Positions 8,548 to 17,580 of a stretch of DNA of 64,000 nucleotides are shown here, piece by piece. The notes beneath the pieces are model-generated. The model was not told the DNA's origin and made no database searches. It saw only the letters and a program-made list of their open reading frames with translations. The position numbers and the translations under genes were made by a program. Position 1 is the first letter of the stretch. Every line of letters starts with the position of its first letter. This DNA comes from Bifidobacterium avesanii (lineage in GTDB: Bacteria; Actinomycetota; Actinomycetes; Actinomycetales; Bifidobacteriaceae), in NCBI RefSeq assembly GCF_009299475.1, contig NZ_WBSN01000002.1, positions 1-64,000 of the forward strand. The letters run 5' to 3'.

Positions 8548-9182
8548 CGAAACAATACGGTCGCATACGGAAACGGACGCTGATACCTTGTCAGCGTCCC
8601 GAATAATATCGCCGCGATATGCAACCGGACACCAAGGTCCCGCCAGAGTCCGAAATAATATCGGTTTGATACGGAAACGGACTCCGACGACGGCCAAACG
8701 TCCGAAATAATACCGTCGCGATACGCAACCGGACGCCACGGTCCCGTCAGAGTCCAAAATAATATCGAATTGATACAAAAACGGACCCCGACAGCCGCCA
8801 GACGTCTTAAATAATATGGACAAACATGAAAGGGGATTCCGGCGACCGACAATCGGCCGAAATAATACAGTCCCGCGCAACAACGGACTCCAACAAACGG
8901 ACTCCGACAGCCGCTAAGCAGCCGAAATAATATCGCCACGATACGCAACCGGACGCCAAGGTCCCATCAGAATACGAAATAATATCGAATTGATACGGAA
9001 ACGGACTCCGGCAATGGACAAACGTCCAAAATAATATCATCACGATACGCAACCGGACGCCACGGCCCCGCCAAAGTCCGAAATAATATCGAATTGATAT
9101 AAAAACGGACTCCTGCAACGGCCAAGCGGCCGAAATAATATCGCCACGATACGCAAGCGGACGCGGACAGACGGACGGAACC
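8548..9182. repeat. 52-bp tandem repeat array, 12 units in an alternating two-type pattern
   Basis: Units begin at 8548, 8600, 8651, 8703, 8755, 8807, 8858, 8923, 8975, 9027, 9079 and 9131. Nearly all are 51-52 bp; the seventh is 65 bp because of an internal duplication. Each opens with CGAAATAATATCG or a close variant. Two types alternate: type A continues GAATTGATACGGAAACGGACTCC, quoted here only up to its conserved core, and type B has CACGATACGCAACCGGACGCC. The real period is therefore a 104-bp dimer. It fills the gap between the marR promoter and the terminator at 9268. Frames exist across it on the minus strand, but they lack starts with ribosome-binding sites. Confidence 0.9.
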
Positions 9183-9267
9183 GCACCCGGGTCGGCCGAT
9201 CATCAGCCTCAACCGGCCGGCCGATCATCGACCTCATAACTGACCGGCCGGCGGCAACGCAAAAGAC

Positions 9268-9313
9268 GGGCTCAAAAGGACGAAATCAGCCCCCAAAACG
9301 TCCTTTTGAGCCC
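9268..9313 (-). terminator. Terminator of the glutamate-cysteine ligase-like gene
   Basis: GGGCTCAAAAGGACG (9268-9282) and its exact complement (9299-9313) form a 15-bp stem with a 16-nt loop, 20 nt after the stop codon at 9333. Confidence 0.7.
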
Positions 9314-9332
9314 GTAAGTTGGCAGGCGCCGC

Positions 9333-10604
9333 CTACGCCTGGAACACGTCGGGGTGCTTCGGGTCGCCCGGCTCGTCGGCCAGCAGACCCTCGAGGCCCA
9401 GGAACGCGTGCCAGAACTCGAGCGGCTGACCGTACGGCGTGGCGTCGCGGCCGTGCGCCTGCAGGTTCCACTTGGCCTCGAACACGTCCTCCTCGCGAAT
9501 GCCGTCGAAGTAGCTTTCGAGGCGGTCGCGGTTCTTCGGATCGTAGAACAGCGAGCCGATGATCTCGGTAAGCCGCTCGGCGCGCAGGATGGGCAGGGAG
9601 TCCCAGTGGCGCAGCTCGATGAAGTTCTTGAGGCGCACATCGTTGAAGTGCGTGGAGATCACGTGGTTGATCTCGTACGGGTTGAGCTCGCGGTCCGGAT
9701 ACACGTCGGCCGCGTTCTCATAGAACGCCGGGTGGTGCAGTTCCTTGCCGGACAGTCCCTCGGCCTCCGGGGTGTGCGTGAGGTCGGCGAACATGAGCGG
9801 GGTGGAGAGCACGTCCACCGCGTAGTCCTCCCAGCCGAAGCGCGGGTCGAAGAGTCCCGGGATCACGTTGGTGCGCTGGAAGTCGAGGAAGTCCCACATG
9901 CGCTGGCGCAGCAGGGGCCACGGGTTCTCGCGGCCCTCGAAGTACGGGGTGTTGCGGAAGTACCATGCGAGGATCGGGCCGATCACCGTGCCGAGACGCA
10001 TCTTGTCGATCGCGTCGCGCTCATCCACGAAGTCGATGCTCACCTGCGTGGAGGCGGAGCAGCGCATCATGCACGGGCCGAACTGGCCCACCCGGCCCAG
10101 ATAGGCGGTCATGGCGTCGTAGCGGTCCTTGGGGTTGACCTTCACGTCCGCGTAGCTCGACTTGGGCTGGTACCCGTAGTTGACGAGCCGGAAGCCGAGG
10201 TCGTCCAGCACCGGGTCCACGTCGCGGCGGAACGCGCGGTACAGGGCGTGCAGGTCGCTCGGTTGCCTGAGGATGCCCAGCGAGCACTCCACCTGCCCGC
10301 CCGGCTCCAGAGAGACGGCGATGCCCTCGCGCCCGAGCCCCACTAGATGCCCGTTCTCCCAGTACTCCCTGTCCTTGTCGTAGTACGGGGCGATGCGCCT
10401 GAGCAGCGTCTCGATGCCGTTCGGCTCGTAGTAGCTCACGGCGGTGTCGTCGGCGTTGTGCACGGGCAGGTGCTCGATCTCCACGCCGAAGCCGCCGGTG
10501 CCGCGCTGCGACCTGCCGTTCTCGAAGAACTTGAGCAGGCTGGCGACGTGCTTGGGGTTCGGCTTGGTCAGCAAATGTGCATAGCTGGTTCTCGGTGCGC
10601 TCAT
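9333..10604 (-). CDS. Glutamate-cysteine ligase family 2 protein (GCS2)
   Basis: 423 residues from ATG at 10604. It has the GCS2 pattern: GFGVEIEHLPV near the N-terminus (metal-binding glutamates), SLEPGGQVECSLGI (a hallmark of the family), MMRCSASTQVSIDF and the C-terminal FIELRHWDSLP. Actinobacterial homologues with ExE and EPGGQ make gamma-glutamylcysteine or related amide bonds. No glutathione synthetase or mycothiol gene is nearby, so the product is uncertain; a gamma-glutamyl-amine or a thiol are both possible. It sits alone in the same direction as the activase upstream. Confidence 0.85.
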   Translation of the reverse strand: MSAPRTSYAHLLTKPNPKHVASLLKFFENGRSQRGTGGFGVEIEHLPVHNADDTAVSYYEPNGIETLLRRIAPYYDKDREYWENGHLVGLGREGIAVSLEPGGQVECSLGILRQPSDLHALYRAFRRDVDPVLDDLGFRLVNYGYQPKSSYADVKVNPKDRYDAMTAYLGRVGQFGPCMMRCSASTQVSIDFVDERDAIDKMRLGTVIGPILAWYFRNTPYFEGRENPWPLLRQRMWDFLDFQRTNVIPGLFDPRFGWEDYAVDVLSTPLMFADLTHTPEAEGLSGKELHHPAFYENAADVYPDRELNPYEINHVISTHFNDVRLKNFIELRHWDSLPILRAERLTEIIGSLFYDPKNRDRLESYFDGIREEDVFEAKWNLQAHGRDATPYGQPLEFWHAFLGLEGLLADEPGDPKHPDVFQA

Positions 10605-10708
10605 GGGGTTCAGCTTAGCGGACCGCGGCGGGCGGTGCGGCGGCAATCCCATACGGAAAATCGATAACGGGTTCTTGCCGCCGCAGCGTCGACGAAGGCG
10701 GCCGCGGA

Positions 10709-13700
10709 TCAGTCCGCCTTGGTCAAATTCTTCTTCGCGGCCGCGATCATGAGCTTGAGCCTGTTGAGCTGGTTGGCCTCGGAGGCGCCCGGATCGTAGT
10801 CGATCGAGACGATGTTGGCCTCAGGGTACACGCGGCGGATCTTGCCGAACATGCCGCGGCCGGTCACGTGGTTGGGCAGGCACGCGAACGGCTGCGCGCA
10901 CACCACGTTCGGGGCGCCGGTCTCGATGAGCTCCACGATCTCGCCGGTGAGCAGCCAGCCCTCGCCGGCCTGCACACCGATCGACGTGACGGTGGCCGCC
11001 TTGTCCCGCAGCTTGTCCACGGGCCACGGGACCTCGAACTTGCCGTGGCTGGCCTCGAACGCCTTGACCATCGGGCGGCGGTAGAGGTCCGCGATGCGCC
11101 GGATCATGTGGTTCATCTTCAGGTTGCCGCCGGTGCCGAGGTGCTCCTCGTTCCAGTCGGCCGAATAGATGCCGTTGAGCATGAAGTCGCAGATGCCCGG
11201 CAGCACGGCCTCGCAGCCCTGTTCCTCGATGAGGTCGACCACGTGGTTGTTGGCGTCCGGATGGTACTTGACGAGGATCTCGCCCACCACGCCCACGCGC
11301 GGCTTGCGCGGGATGTCGAGCAGCGGGAGCTTGTCGAACGCCTCGGTCATGCGGCGGATCAGGTGGCCGTAGGTGAGCAGGCCGGGGCGGTGGTAGTGCT
11401 TCGCGTACGTGGCGGAGTAGCCGTGGTGTTCGATCGTCTCGCGCGTGATGGTGTCCCACAGGCGGTACAGGCGGTTCGCGGAGCCGGGCTCGGCCTCGTA
11501 CGGGCGCACGCGCAGCAGCAGCTGGGAGAGGATGTCGCCCAGATAGAACGCCTTGACCGCGCGGTGGGCCAGCGCCGGGGTGGCGGAGAAGCCGGGGTTG
11601 TCGTTGAAGCCCTGCACGGACAGCGCGATGATCGGCACGTAGTCGTAGCCGGCGTCCGCGAGCGCCTTGCGCAGCAGCGCGAGGTAGTTGGTGGCGCGGC
11701 ACATGCCGCCGGTCTGCGTGATCACGAGCGCGCAGCGGTGGGGATCGTACTTGCCGGTGAGGAACGCGTTGACGAGCTGGCCGACCACGATGATGGCCGG
11801 GAAGCAGGCGTCGTTGTTCACGTACTTCACGCCGGTTTCGATGTCCTCCTGGCTGGCGTGCGTGAGCAGCTCGAACTTGTAGTGGCCGGAGGTGAACACG
11901 GACTTGAGGAGCGAGAAGTGCACCGGGCTCATCTGCGGGGCGAGCACGGTGTAAGTGTGCGCCATGGCCTTGGTGAACGGGTGCAGCGTCTTGTACTTGG
12001 TCAGCGAGGGCTTGACGTCCGCGGAGGTCTTCGGCTTGGCCGCCTTCGTGGACTTCCCCGGCTTGGCGACCTTGGCGGGCCGCGCGTCCGGGCGCTTGCC
12101 CACCGCGATGCCCGAGGTGGCCGAGACGTCGCGCTTCGCCACGAATCCGGCGAGTTCAGCGATGGTCGCCTTGGCCTCGTCGAGGCTCACGTGCTCGCTG
12201 GCCATGCCCTTGGCGACGATGTCCACCGTCGCGTCGTCCAAAGCGTCGGCGGCCGGCGCGGATTCGCCCGCGGCCGCGAACTGCCCGGCCAGCGGGTGGC
12301 GGGGCTTGGCGGACGTGTCGATGATCGCCTGATCGAACGGCTCGTGCGAGGTCTTCACCCAGCCGGTGGTCTTCCCCGCCTCGCGGCCGGAACCGTCGGA
12401 CGCGGCGCCGTCCGCCACGGAACCGTCGCGCTTGGTGGGCATGGCGGTGACGCCGGCCCCGAGCGCCAGATTGTCCCTGCGGTCGCGCTCCTCCATGGCG
12501 GCCTTGAGCGAGCGCAGGCGGATCTTCGCGGCGCCCAGGTTGGACACCTCGTCGATCTTGAGCTGCGTGTACACGTCGCCCTTGTCCGCGAGGATCTCCT
12601 GCACCTGGTCGGTGGTGATGGCGTCCACGCCGCAGCCGAAGCTCACGAGCTGCACGAGCTGGAGATTCGGGTATTCGGACACGAAGCGCGCGGCCTCGTA
12701 CAGGCGCGAATGGTAGGCCCACTGGTTGAAGACGCGCAGCGGCATCTTGTGGTCCTTGTCGAACGCGGGCACGGTCTTGCGGAACCCGTCGGCCTCGCGG
12801 TTGGCCTCGAGGGCGCGCTGGGCCTTGTCGTCGTTCAGATATTCGGTGATCTTGGGCATGTGGTGCGGGTCGAGCTCGCACACCGAGTCCTCGGAGAGCA
12901 CGGCCATGCCGAGCGCGCAGATCGTCTCCGGGATGCCGTGGTTGACCTCCGGGTCGACGTGGTACGGGCGGCCGGCAAGCACGACGCCGCGCACGTGGTG
13001 CTCCTGCATGTAGGCGAGTGCGCGCAGACCCTCCTGCTTGACGTCGTTCTTGAACACGGCGTCCTCGCGGTAGGCGGCGGTCACGGCCAGCTCGGCCTCC
13101 TCGCGGGTCACGCCGTCGGCGCCGAACACCTCGACGATGCGGTCGACCATCTTGTCCCTGTTGGCGAGGTTGAAGTACGGGCGCATGAACGTGACGCCCT
13201 CGTCCGCGAGCTCGGGCATGTTCGCCTCGATCACCACCGGATAGTTGGCGACGATCGGGCAGTTGTAGCGGTTCTGCGTGTCCGGCACGAGCTGCTGCTC
13301 GTAGGAGACGCACGGGTAGAAGATGCGCTTGACGCCCTTGGCGATGAGGTCGCGGATGTGGCCGTGCACGAGCTTGGCCGGGTAGCAAATGTTCTCGGAG
13401 GCGATGGAGTCCATGCCCTCCTCGAACAGCTTGTGGTCGGAGCGGCCGGAGATGATCACGCGGAAGCCCAGATTGGTCAGCAGCGTGAACCAGAACGGGT
13501 AGTCCTCGTACATGTTGAGCACGCGCGGGATGCCGATGTCGCCGCGGGTGGCCTTGGCCGGGGTGAGGCGGCGGTAGGCGAACGCGCGCTTGTACTTGAA
13601 GTCGTACAGGTTCGGGCGGTCGGAGCGCTTCTTGTTCTTGTCGCCGCCGCGTTCGCAGCGGTTGCCGGTCACGTAGCGCGAGCCGTCCTCGAATTCGGTG

Positions 13701-15844
13701 ATGGTGAGCTTGCAGTGGTTCTGGCACAGCTTGCACACGTCGTGCGTGGTGGTCATGCTCAGGTGGTCGAGCGCCTCGCCGGTGAGCATGGTGGACACGG
13801 CGTGGGTACCGTCCTCCGCCTCGGCCGGGCAGTGCATGCGGGCGGTGAGGGCCGCGCCGTACGCGCCCATGAGGCCGGCGATGTTCGGTCGGGTGACCTC
13901 GCGACCGGTGAGCAGCTCGAAGGCGCGCAGCACGGCGTCGTTGAGGAACGTGCCGCCCTGCACCACCACGACCGGACCCAGCGCGTTGGCGTCGCGCAGC
14001 TTGATCACCTTGTACAGCGCGTTGCGCACCACGGAGTAGCACAGGCCGGCGGCGATGTCCTCCGGGGCCGCGCCCTCCTTCTGCGCCTGCTTGACGGACG
14101 AGTTCATGAACACCGTGCAGCGCGAGCCCAGGTCGGCCGGCGCCTTGGAGCGGAGCGCCTCCTGCGTGAACTGCTGGATCGTCAGGCCCAGCGACTGCGC
14201 GAAGGTCTGGAGGAACGAGCCGCAGCCGGACGAGCACGCCTCGTTGACGCAGATCGAGTCGATCACGCCGTCGTTGACGTCCATGTACTTCATGTCCTGA
14301 CCGCCGATGTCGATCACGGCCGTCACCCCGGGGCTGATCTCCTCGGCCGCGCGGTAGTGGGCCATGGTCTCCACCACGCCCTCGTCGATGTGGAGCCCTG
14401 CGGTGATGAGGCCCTCGCCGTAGCCGGTGGCGCAGGCGCGGGCGATGTACGCGCCCTCGGGCAGGGCGGCGGTGATGGTCTTGACGATGTCCGCGGCGGC
14501 GAGTAGCGGGTTCTCCTTGTGCGTGGCGTAGGACGACCACACGATGGTCTTGTCGTCGTTGACGAGCGTGGCCTTGATGGTGGTCGAGCCCGCGTCGATG
14601 CCGAGGAAGTGCGGGCCGTGCGCGCCCTCGAGGGTGCCGACGGCGATCTTCTGCTTGGCGTGGCGCTCGTCGAACTCGCGCTTCTCCTCGTCGTTCAAAA
14701 ACAGCGGGCGGATGGTGCGCGCGGTGTTGGGGCGGTTCTTGAGCGAGTCGAGGGCGTCGAGCACGCCGTCGAGGCTCGTCAGGTCGAAGTGACCCCGCGT
14801 CTCCACCTCGGAGAGGGTCTGGGACTCGCCGTTGGAGAAGTGCAGCGGGTTGTTGGCCTGCTCGGCGGCGGCTTCGGCCTCGTCCGCGGCCTCCCCGCGC
14901 TTCACCTTGAGCGTGGCGAGCCCGTCCTTCATGTCCTCGAGCATGCAGAACGCCGGGCCGAACGGGTCGTTGACGTCCTCCGAGAGCGGGTTGCCCTCCA
15001 CGCCGGCCGTGCGCTCCACGGTCGCCTTGGCCGACTCCCCCGCCTCCAGCGCGGCGCCGTACGCCACGTACAGATGCGCGTTTTCGGGCACGATGTAGTG
15101 CTCCACCTTGCCCTCGAGGATGCGCTTGAACGCCTCGCGCAGCTCGGACATGAAGAACAGCGGACCGCCGAGGAACACGACGTTGCCCTTGACCGGGCGC
15201 CCGCAGGCGAGTCCGGCGATGGTCTGGGTGGCCACGGCCTGGAAGATCGAGGCCGCAAGGTCCTCCTTGTCCGCGCCGTCGTTGATGAGCGGCTGGAGGT
15301 CGGACTTGGCGAACACGCCGCAGCGCGACGCGATCGGGTACAGCGTCTTGTACTGCTTGGCGAGCTCGTTCAAGCCGGGCGCGTCGGTGTTAAGCAGCGT
15401 GGCCATCTGGTCGATGAACGCGCCGGTGCCGCCCGCGCAGGAGCCGTTCATGCGTTGCTCCGGGACGGGCTTCAGGTACGTGATCTTGGCGTCCTCGCCG
15501 CCGAGCTCGATGATCACGTCCGCCTCGGGGTGCGTGACGTTGATCGCGTCGGTCTCCGCGATGACCTCCTGGATGAACTCGCAGCCGAGCTGGTTGGCGA
15601 GTTCGAGGCCGCCGGAGCCGGTGATGGCGAACCGGATCGGCCGGTTCTCCATGCCCTTGTCCCTCAGACTCTCCTTGACGTCCGCGAGCAGACCCGCCAC
15701 GGCCTGCCGCACGTTCGCGTGGTGGCGGCGGTAGTCGGAGAACAGGGCATCCTTCAGATCGTTGGAGTCGCCCAGCACCACGGCCTTGACCGTCGTGGAT
15801 CCGATGTCCAACCCGACGCGCAGCGTTCCCGTCGCTTCAACCAT
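10709..15844 (-). CDS. Giant CoA-dehydratase-activase-type protein (BcrA/HgdC, DUF2229 and HgdB-like domains fused)
   Basis: 1711 residues. Two ASKHA ATPase domains of the BadF/BcrA/HgdC class are present: the first opens with VGLDIGSTTVKAVV and contains NGSCAGGTGAFIDQ (near residue 135), the second opens near residue 412 with FLGIDAGSTTIKAT and contains NEACSSGCGSFLQTF. These cysteines bind the shared 4Fe4S cluster in family activases. A DUF2229 region follows (CKLCQNHCKLTI then SGRSDHKLFEEGM), and the last third resembles the dehydratase beta subunit (GGMCRATNYLALLRKAL, GEILVKYHPDANN). The linker (about 1200-1320) is Lys/Ala rich. Start supported by GAGGT 5 nt upstream. Such fusions occur in many anaerobes, with an unknown physiological partner. 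Confidence 0.9.
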   Translation of the reverse strand: MVEATGTLRVGLDIGSTTVKAVVLGDSNDLKDALFSDYRRHHANVRQAVAGLLADVKESLRDKGMENRPIRFAITGSGGLELANQLGCEFIQEVIAETDAINVTHPEADVIIELGGEDAKITYLKPVPEQRMNGSCAGGTGAFIDQMATLLNTDAPGLNELAKQYKTLYPIASRCGVFAKSDLQPLINDGADKEDLAASIFQAVATQTIAGLACGRPVKGNVVFLGGPLFFMSELREAFKRILEGKVEHYIVPENAHLYVAYGAALEAGESAKATVERTAGVEGNPLSEDVNDPFGPAFCMLEDMKDGLATLKVKRGEAADEAEAAAEQANNPLHFSNGESQTLSEVETRGHFDLTSLDGVLDALDSLKNRPNTARTIRPLFLNDEEKREFDERHAKQKIAVGTLEGAHGPHFLGIDAGSTTIKATLVNDDKTIVWSSYATHKENPLLAAADIVKTITAALPEGAYIARACATGYGEGLITAGLHIDEGVVETMAHYRAAEEISPGVTAVIDIGGQDMKYMDVNDGVIDSICVNEACSSGCGSFLQTFAQSLGLTIQQFTQEALRSKAPADLGSRCTVFMNSSVKQAQKEGAAPEDIAAGLCYSVVRNALYKVIKLRDANALGPVVVVQGGTFLNDAVLRAFELLTGREVTRPNIAGLMGAYGAALTARMHCPAEAEDGTHAVSTMLTGEALDHLSMTTTHDVCKLCQNHCKLTITEFEDGSRYVTGNRCERGGDKNKKRSDRPNLYDFKYKRAFAYRRLTPAKATRGDIGIPRVLNMYEDYPFWFTLLTNLGFRVIISGRSDHKLFEEGMDSIASENICYPAKLVHGHIRDLIAKGVKRIFYPCVSYEQQLVPDTQNRYNCPIVANYPVVIEANMPELADEGVTFMRPYFNLANRDKMVDRIVEVFGADGVTREEAELAVTAAYREDAVFKNDVKQEGLRALAYMQEHHVRGVVLAGRPYHVDPEVNHGIPETICALGMAVLSEDSVCELDPHHMPKITEYLNDDKAQRALEANREADGFRKTVPAFDKDHKMPLRVFNQWAYHSRLYEAARFVSEYPNLQLVQLVSFGCGVDAITTDQVQEILADKGDVYTQLKIDEVSNLGAAKIRLRSLKAAMEERDRRDNLALGAGVTAMPTKRDGSVADGAASDGSGREAGKTTGWVKTSHEPFDQAIIDTSAKPRHPLAGQFAAAGESAPAADALDDATVDIVAKGMASEHVSLDEAKATIAELAGFVAKRDVSATSGIAVGKRPDARPAKVAKPGKSTKAAKPKTSADVKPSLTKYKTLHPFTKAMAHTYTVLAPQMSPVHFSLLKSVFTSGHYKFELLTHASQEDIETGVKYVNNDACFPAIIVVGQLVNAFLTGKYDPHRCALVITQTGGMCRATNYLALLRKALADAGYDYVPIIALSVQGFNDNPGFSATPALAHRAVKAFYLGDILSQLLLRVRPYEAEPGSANRLYRLWDTITRETIEHHGYSATYAKHYHRPGLLTYGHLIRRMTEAFDKLPLLDIPRKPRVGVVGEILVKYHPDANNHVVDLIEEQGCEAVLPGICDFMLNGIYSADWNEEHLGTGGNLKMNHMIRRIADLYRRPMVKAFEASHGKFEVPWPVDKLRDKAATVTSIGVQAGEGWLLTGEIVELIETGAPNVVCAQPFACLPNHVTGRGMFGKIRRVYPEANIVSIDYDPGASEANQLNRLKLMIAAAKKNLTKAD

Positions 15845-16038
15845 ACTTACCTCAATCGTTCCTCGTGTCCGGGGCGGACGACGCGCCTTTCGTCATACCC
15901 ACTGCGGCGCGGATCGTCCCTGGGCCCGGCTGCCCACTATCCGCTAGCGTAGTCGGGGCCGCGCCCAGCGCCGAATCCAACGGTGTGATTTAGCCGACAA
16001 AGAACCCCTAAACCCGACACCCTGACGCATATTGCCCA
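15845..16038. other. Divergent promoter region
   Basis: With the element that follows, this separates the leftward activase gene from the rightward flavin cassette. No convincing -35/-10 pair stands out for either side. Confidence 0.4.
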
Positions 16039-16124
16039 AATTCGCAAACTTGTGATTTTGCGCTTCCTGCGAGCCGGAAAAGGACGCTTTTCGCCTCTCA
16101 GAAGGCGCAAATCACACGTTTGCG
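16039..16124. repeat. Dispersed palindrome, family C, left copy flanking the flavin cassette
   Basis: Opens AATTCGCAAACTTGTGATTT and closes AATCACACGTTTGCG; the inner stem is CTTCCTGCGAG against CTCTCAGAAGG. A near-identical copy in the same orientation is at 18930-19013. Here it lies between two divergent genes, where a terminator would have no obvious use. Confidence 0.85.
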
Positions 16125-16281
16125 CATATGCCGAGGCGCCCCGCAATGGGCCGATTCCCAGCCGGCTCCCAGTTGCCATGCACCGAACGTTCAACTGCGC
16201 ATTTTAGGCTCGAAACGGTCGCGGCGGCCGGGAACCGCCGCATCCCATGCCAATCGCACCAATACATCAGGGGAAAAACGC

Positions 16282-16776
16282 ATGAACGCCAACGCCACGA
16301 AAACGCTCATCGCCGTCGTCGCGGGCCTCGCCGTGATCGGCGACGCCTTCCTGCTGTTCGTCAAACCCCATCTGGGCAACGGAACGGCCGGCTCGCGGTC
16401 CGTTGCGTCCGGGGCGATCGGCGGATCCTCGCCGTCCCCATCCTCCGGAACCGCATCCTCCGAAGCCGCGGATTCCGGATCCGCACTGCGGGACGGCACG
16501 TACACCAGCGTCGCCACGCCGAACGAGTACGGCGAGGTGCAGCTGCAGGTCACCGTTTCCGGCGGCGCGATCACCGACATCGCGGCCATCGCCTACCCGA
16601 ACCACACCAACCGCTCGCAGGCGGTGAGCGCACAGGCCATTCCGCAGCTCATCGACCGGGCGATCAGCGCGCAAAGCGCACGGATCCAGTATGTGTCCGG
16701 CGCCACGGAGACCTCCACCGCGTTCGCGAACTCACTGCAGGACGCCATCAACCAGTCGCTCAACGCCGGGAAGTAG
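16282..16776 (+). CDS. Membrane-anchored FMN-binding domain protein
   Basis: 164 residues. One N-terminal membrane segment (about 8-26, LIAVVAGLAVIGDAFLLF) leaves the rest outside the cell. A Ser/Gly/Pro-rich linker (35-68) leads to an FMN_bind domain with DGTYTSVATPNEYGEVQLQV and, near the C-terminus, VSGATETS (138-145). In NqrC/RnfG-like and PplA-like proteins the SGATxT motif takes covalently linked FMN. AGGGG lies 8 nt before the ATG. The next gene is the flavin transferase that would load it, 2 nt downstream. I infer a one-electron carrier on the outer face of the membrane. Confidence 0.9.
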   Translation: MNANATKTLIAVVAGLAVIGDAFLLFVKPHLGNGTAGSRSVASGAIGGSSPSPSSGTASSEAADSGSALRDGTYTSVATPNEYGEVQLQVTVSGGAITDIAAIAYPNHTNRSQAVSAQAIPQLIDRAISAQSARIQYVSGATETSTAFANSLQDAINQSLNAGK

Positions 16777-16778
16777 CC

Positions 16779-17552
16779 ATGCAGTCCGCCCCACTCATCC
16801 GAGCCCGCGTGGTTCACGCCATGACCGTCCCGTTCACCGTCCAGCTGGTCGCCGCACCCGGCACCGGAGCCGAACGGTTCGACGTGCTAGCCGACCGTGC
16901 GGCGGAACGGATCAAGGCCTGGCTCGATCGCGCGGAAACGGCATTCTCGCCGTTCCGCGAGGACTCCCTGGTCGGTCGCGCCCGGATAGGCGACTGGAAG
17001 GCGCTGCTGGATCACCCGGACTTCGCCGAGGTGCATATGCTGGCCAAACAGGCGGAGCGGCTCACCGACGGACACTTCAGCGCCACGCACGCCGGAGTCT
17101 ACGACCCGACCGGACTGGTCAAGGGCTGGGCCGTCGAACGGGCGCACGGGCTGTTCCTCATGCCGCTGATCCGATCCGGCGAAGTCGCGGCAGCCGCACT
17201 GGGAGGGGGCGGCGACATACAGACCGCGGTGGGGAACGACTCCGACTTCGTCTGGCGCGTGGGAGTGGGAGACCCCCATGACGACGGCCGCACCTTGCGC
17301 ACGATCAGCCTGCGCAACGGCGGCGTGGCCACCTCCGGCACGTCCAAGCGCGGCGAGCACATCACCCGCACCGCCCACGATCTGGCGCAGGCCACCGTCG
17401 TGGACGACCATCTGACCTTCGCGGACATGTGGGCCACCGCGGCCGTCGCCGCCGGCGAGCGCACGTTCCGCACCCTCATCGACCGCCATCGGGAACACCG
17501 CGTCATGGCCGTGCTCGTACGCGCCGACCGCACGGTGGCCGAGATCGAATAA
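16779..17552 (+). CDS. apbE: FAD:protein FMN transferase (ApbE family)
   Basis: 257 residues, somewhat shorter than the usual 300 or more, and with no evident signal peptide. The family transfers FMN from FAD to Thr/Ser of SGATxT motifs. Recognisable parts are RAETAFSPFREDSLVGR, YDPTGLVKGWAVERA (the DxGGxxKGxA equivalent), ALGGGGDIQTAVG, GGVATSGTSKR, and the metal-binding FADMWATAAVAAG near the C-terminus. The customary HIxDPxTG is weakened to RTAHDLAQATVV. The start is 2 nt after the stop of its likely substrate, which argues for tight coupling. Confidence 0.9.
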   Translation: MQSAPLIRARVVHAMTVPFTVQLVAAPGTGAERFDVLADRAAERIKAWLDRAETAFSPFREDSLVGRARIGDWKALLDHPDFAEVHMLAKQAERLTDGHFSATHAGVYDPTGLVKGWAVERAHGLFLMPLIRSGEVAAAALGGGGDIQTAVGNDSDFVWRVGVGDPHDDGRTLRTISLRNGGVATSGTSKRGEHITRTAHDLAQATVVDDHLTFADMWATAAVAAGERTFRTLIDRHREHRVMAVLVRADRTVAEIE

Positions 17553-17580
17553 CGCCGCCCATCCAAGGAGTCCGAATCCC

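Noticed and set aside
8548-9182. CRISPR array
   Set aside because: There is no constant repeat with unique spacers, the whole 52-bp unit is repeated in two diverged types, and no cas gene is nearby.
8502-9237. Several repetitive minus-strand frames across the 52-bp repeat array
   Set aside because: They arise because 52 is not a multiple of three and stops are rare; no ribosome-binding site, and the frames shift from unit to unit.
10868-14506. 1212-codon plus-strand frame opposite the activase
   Set aside because: Antisense shadow; the minus-strand protein has clear conserved motifs throughout.
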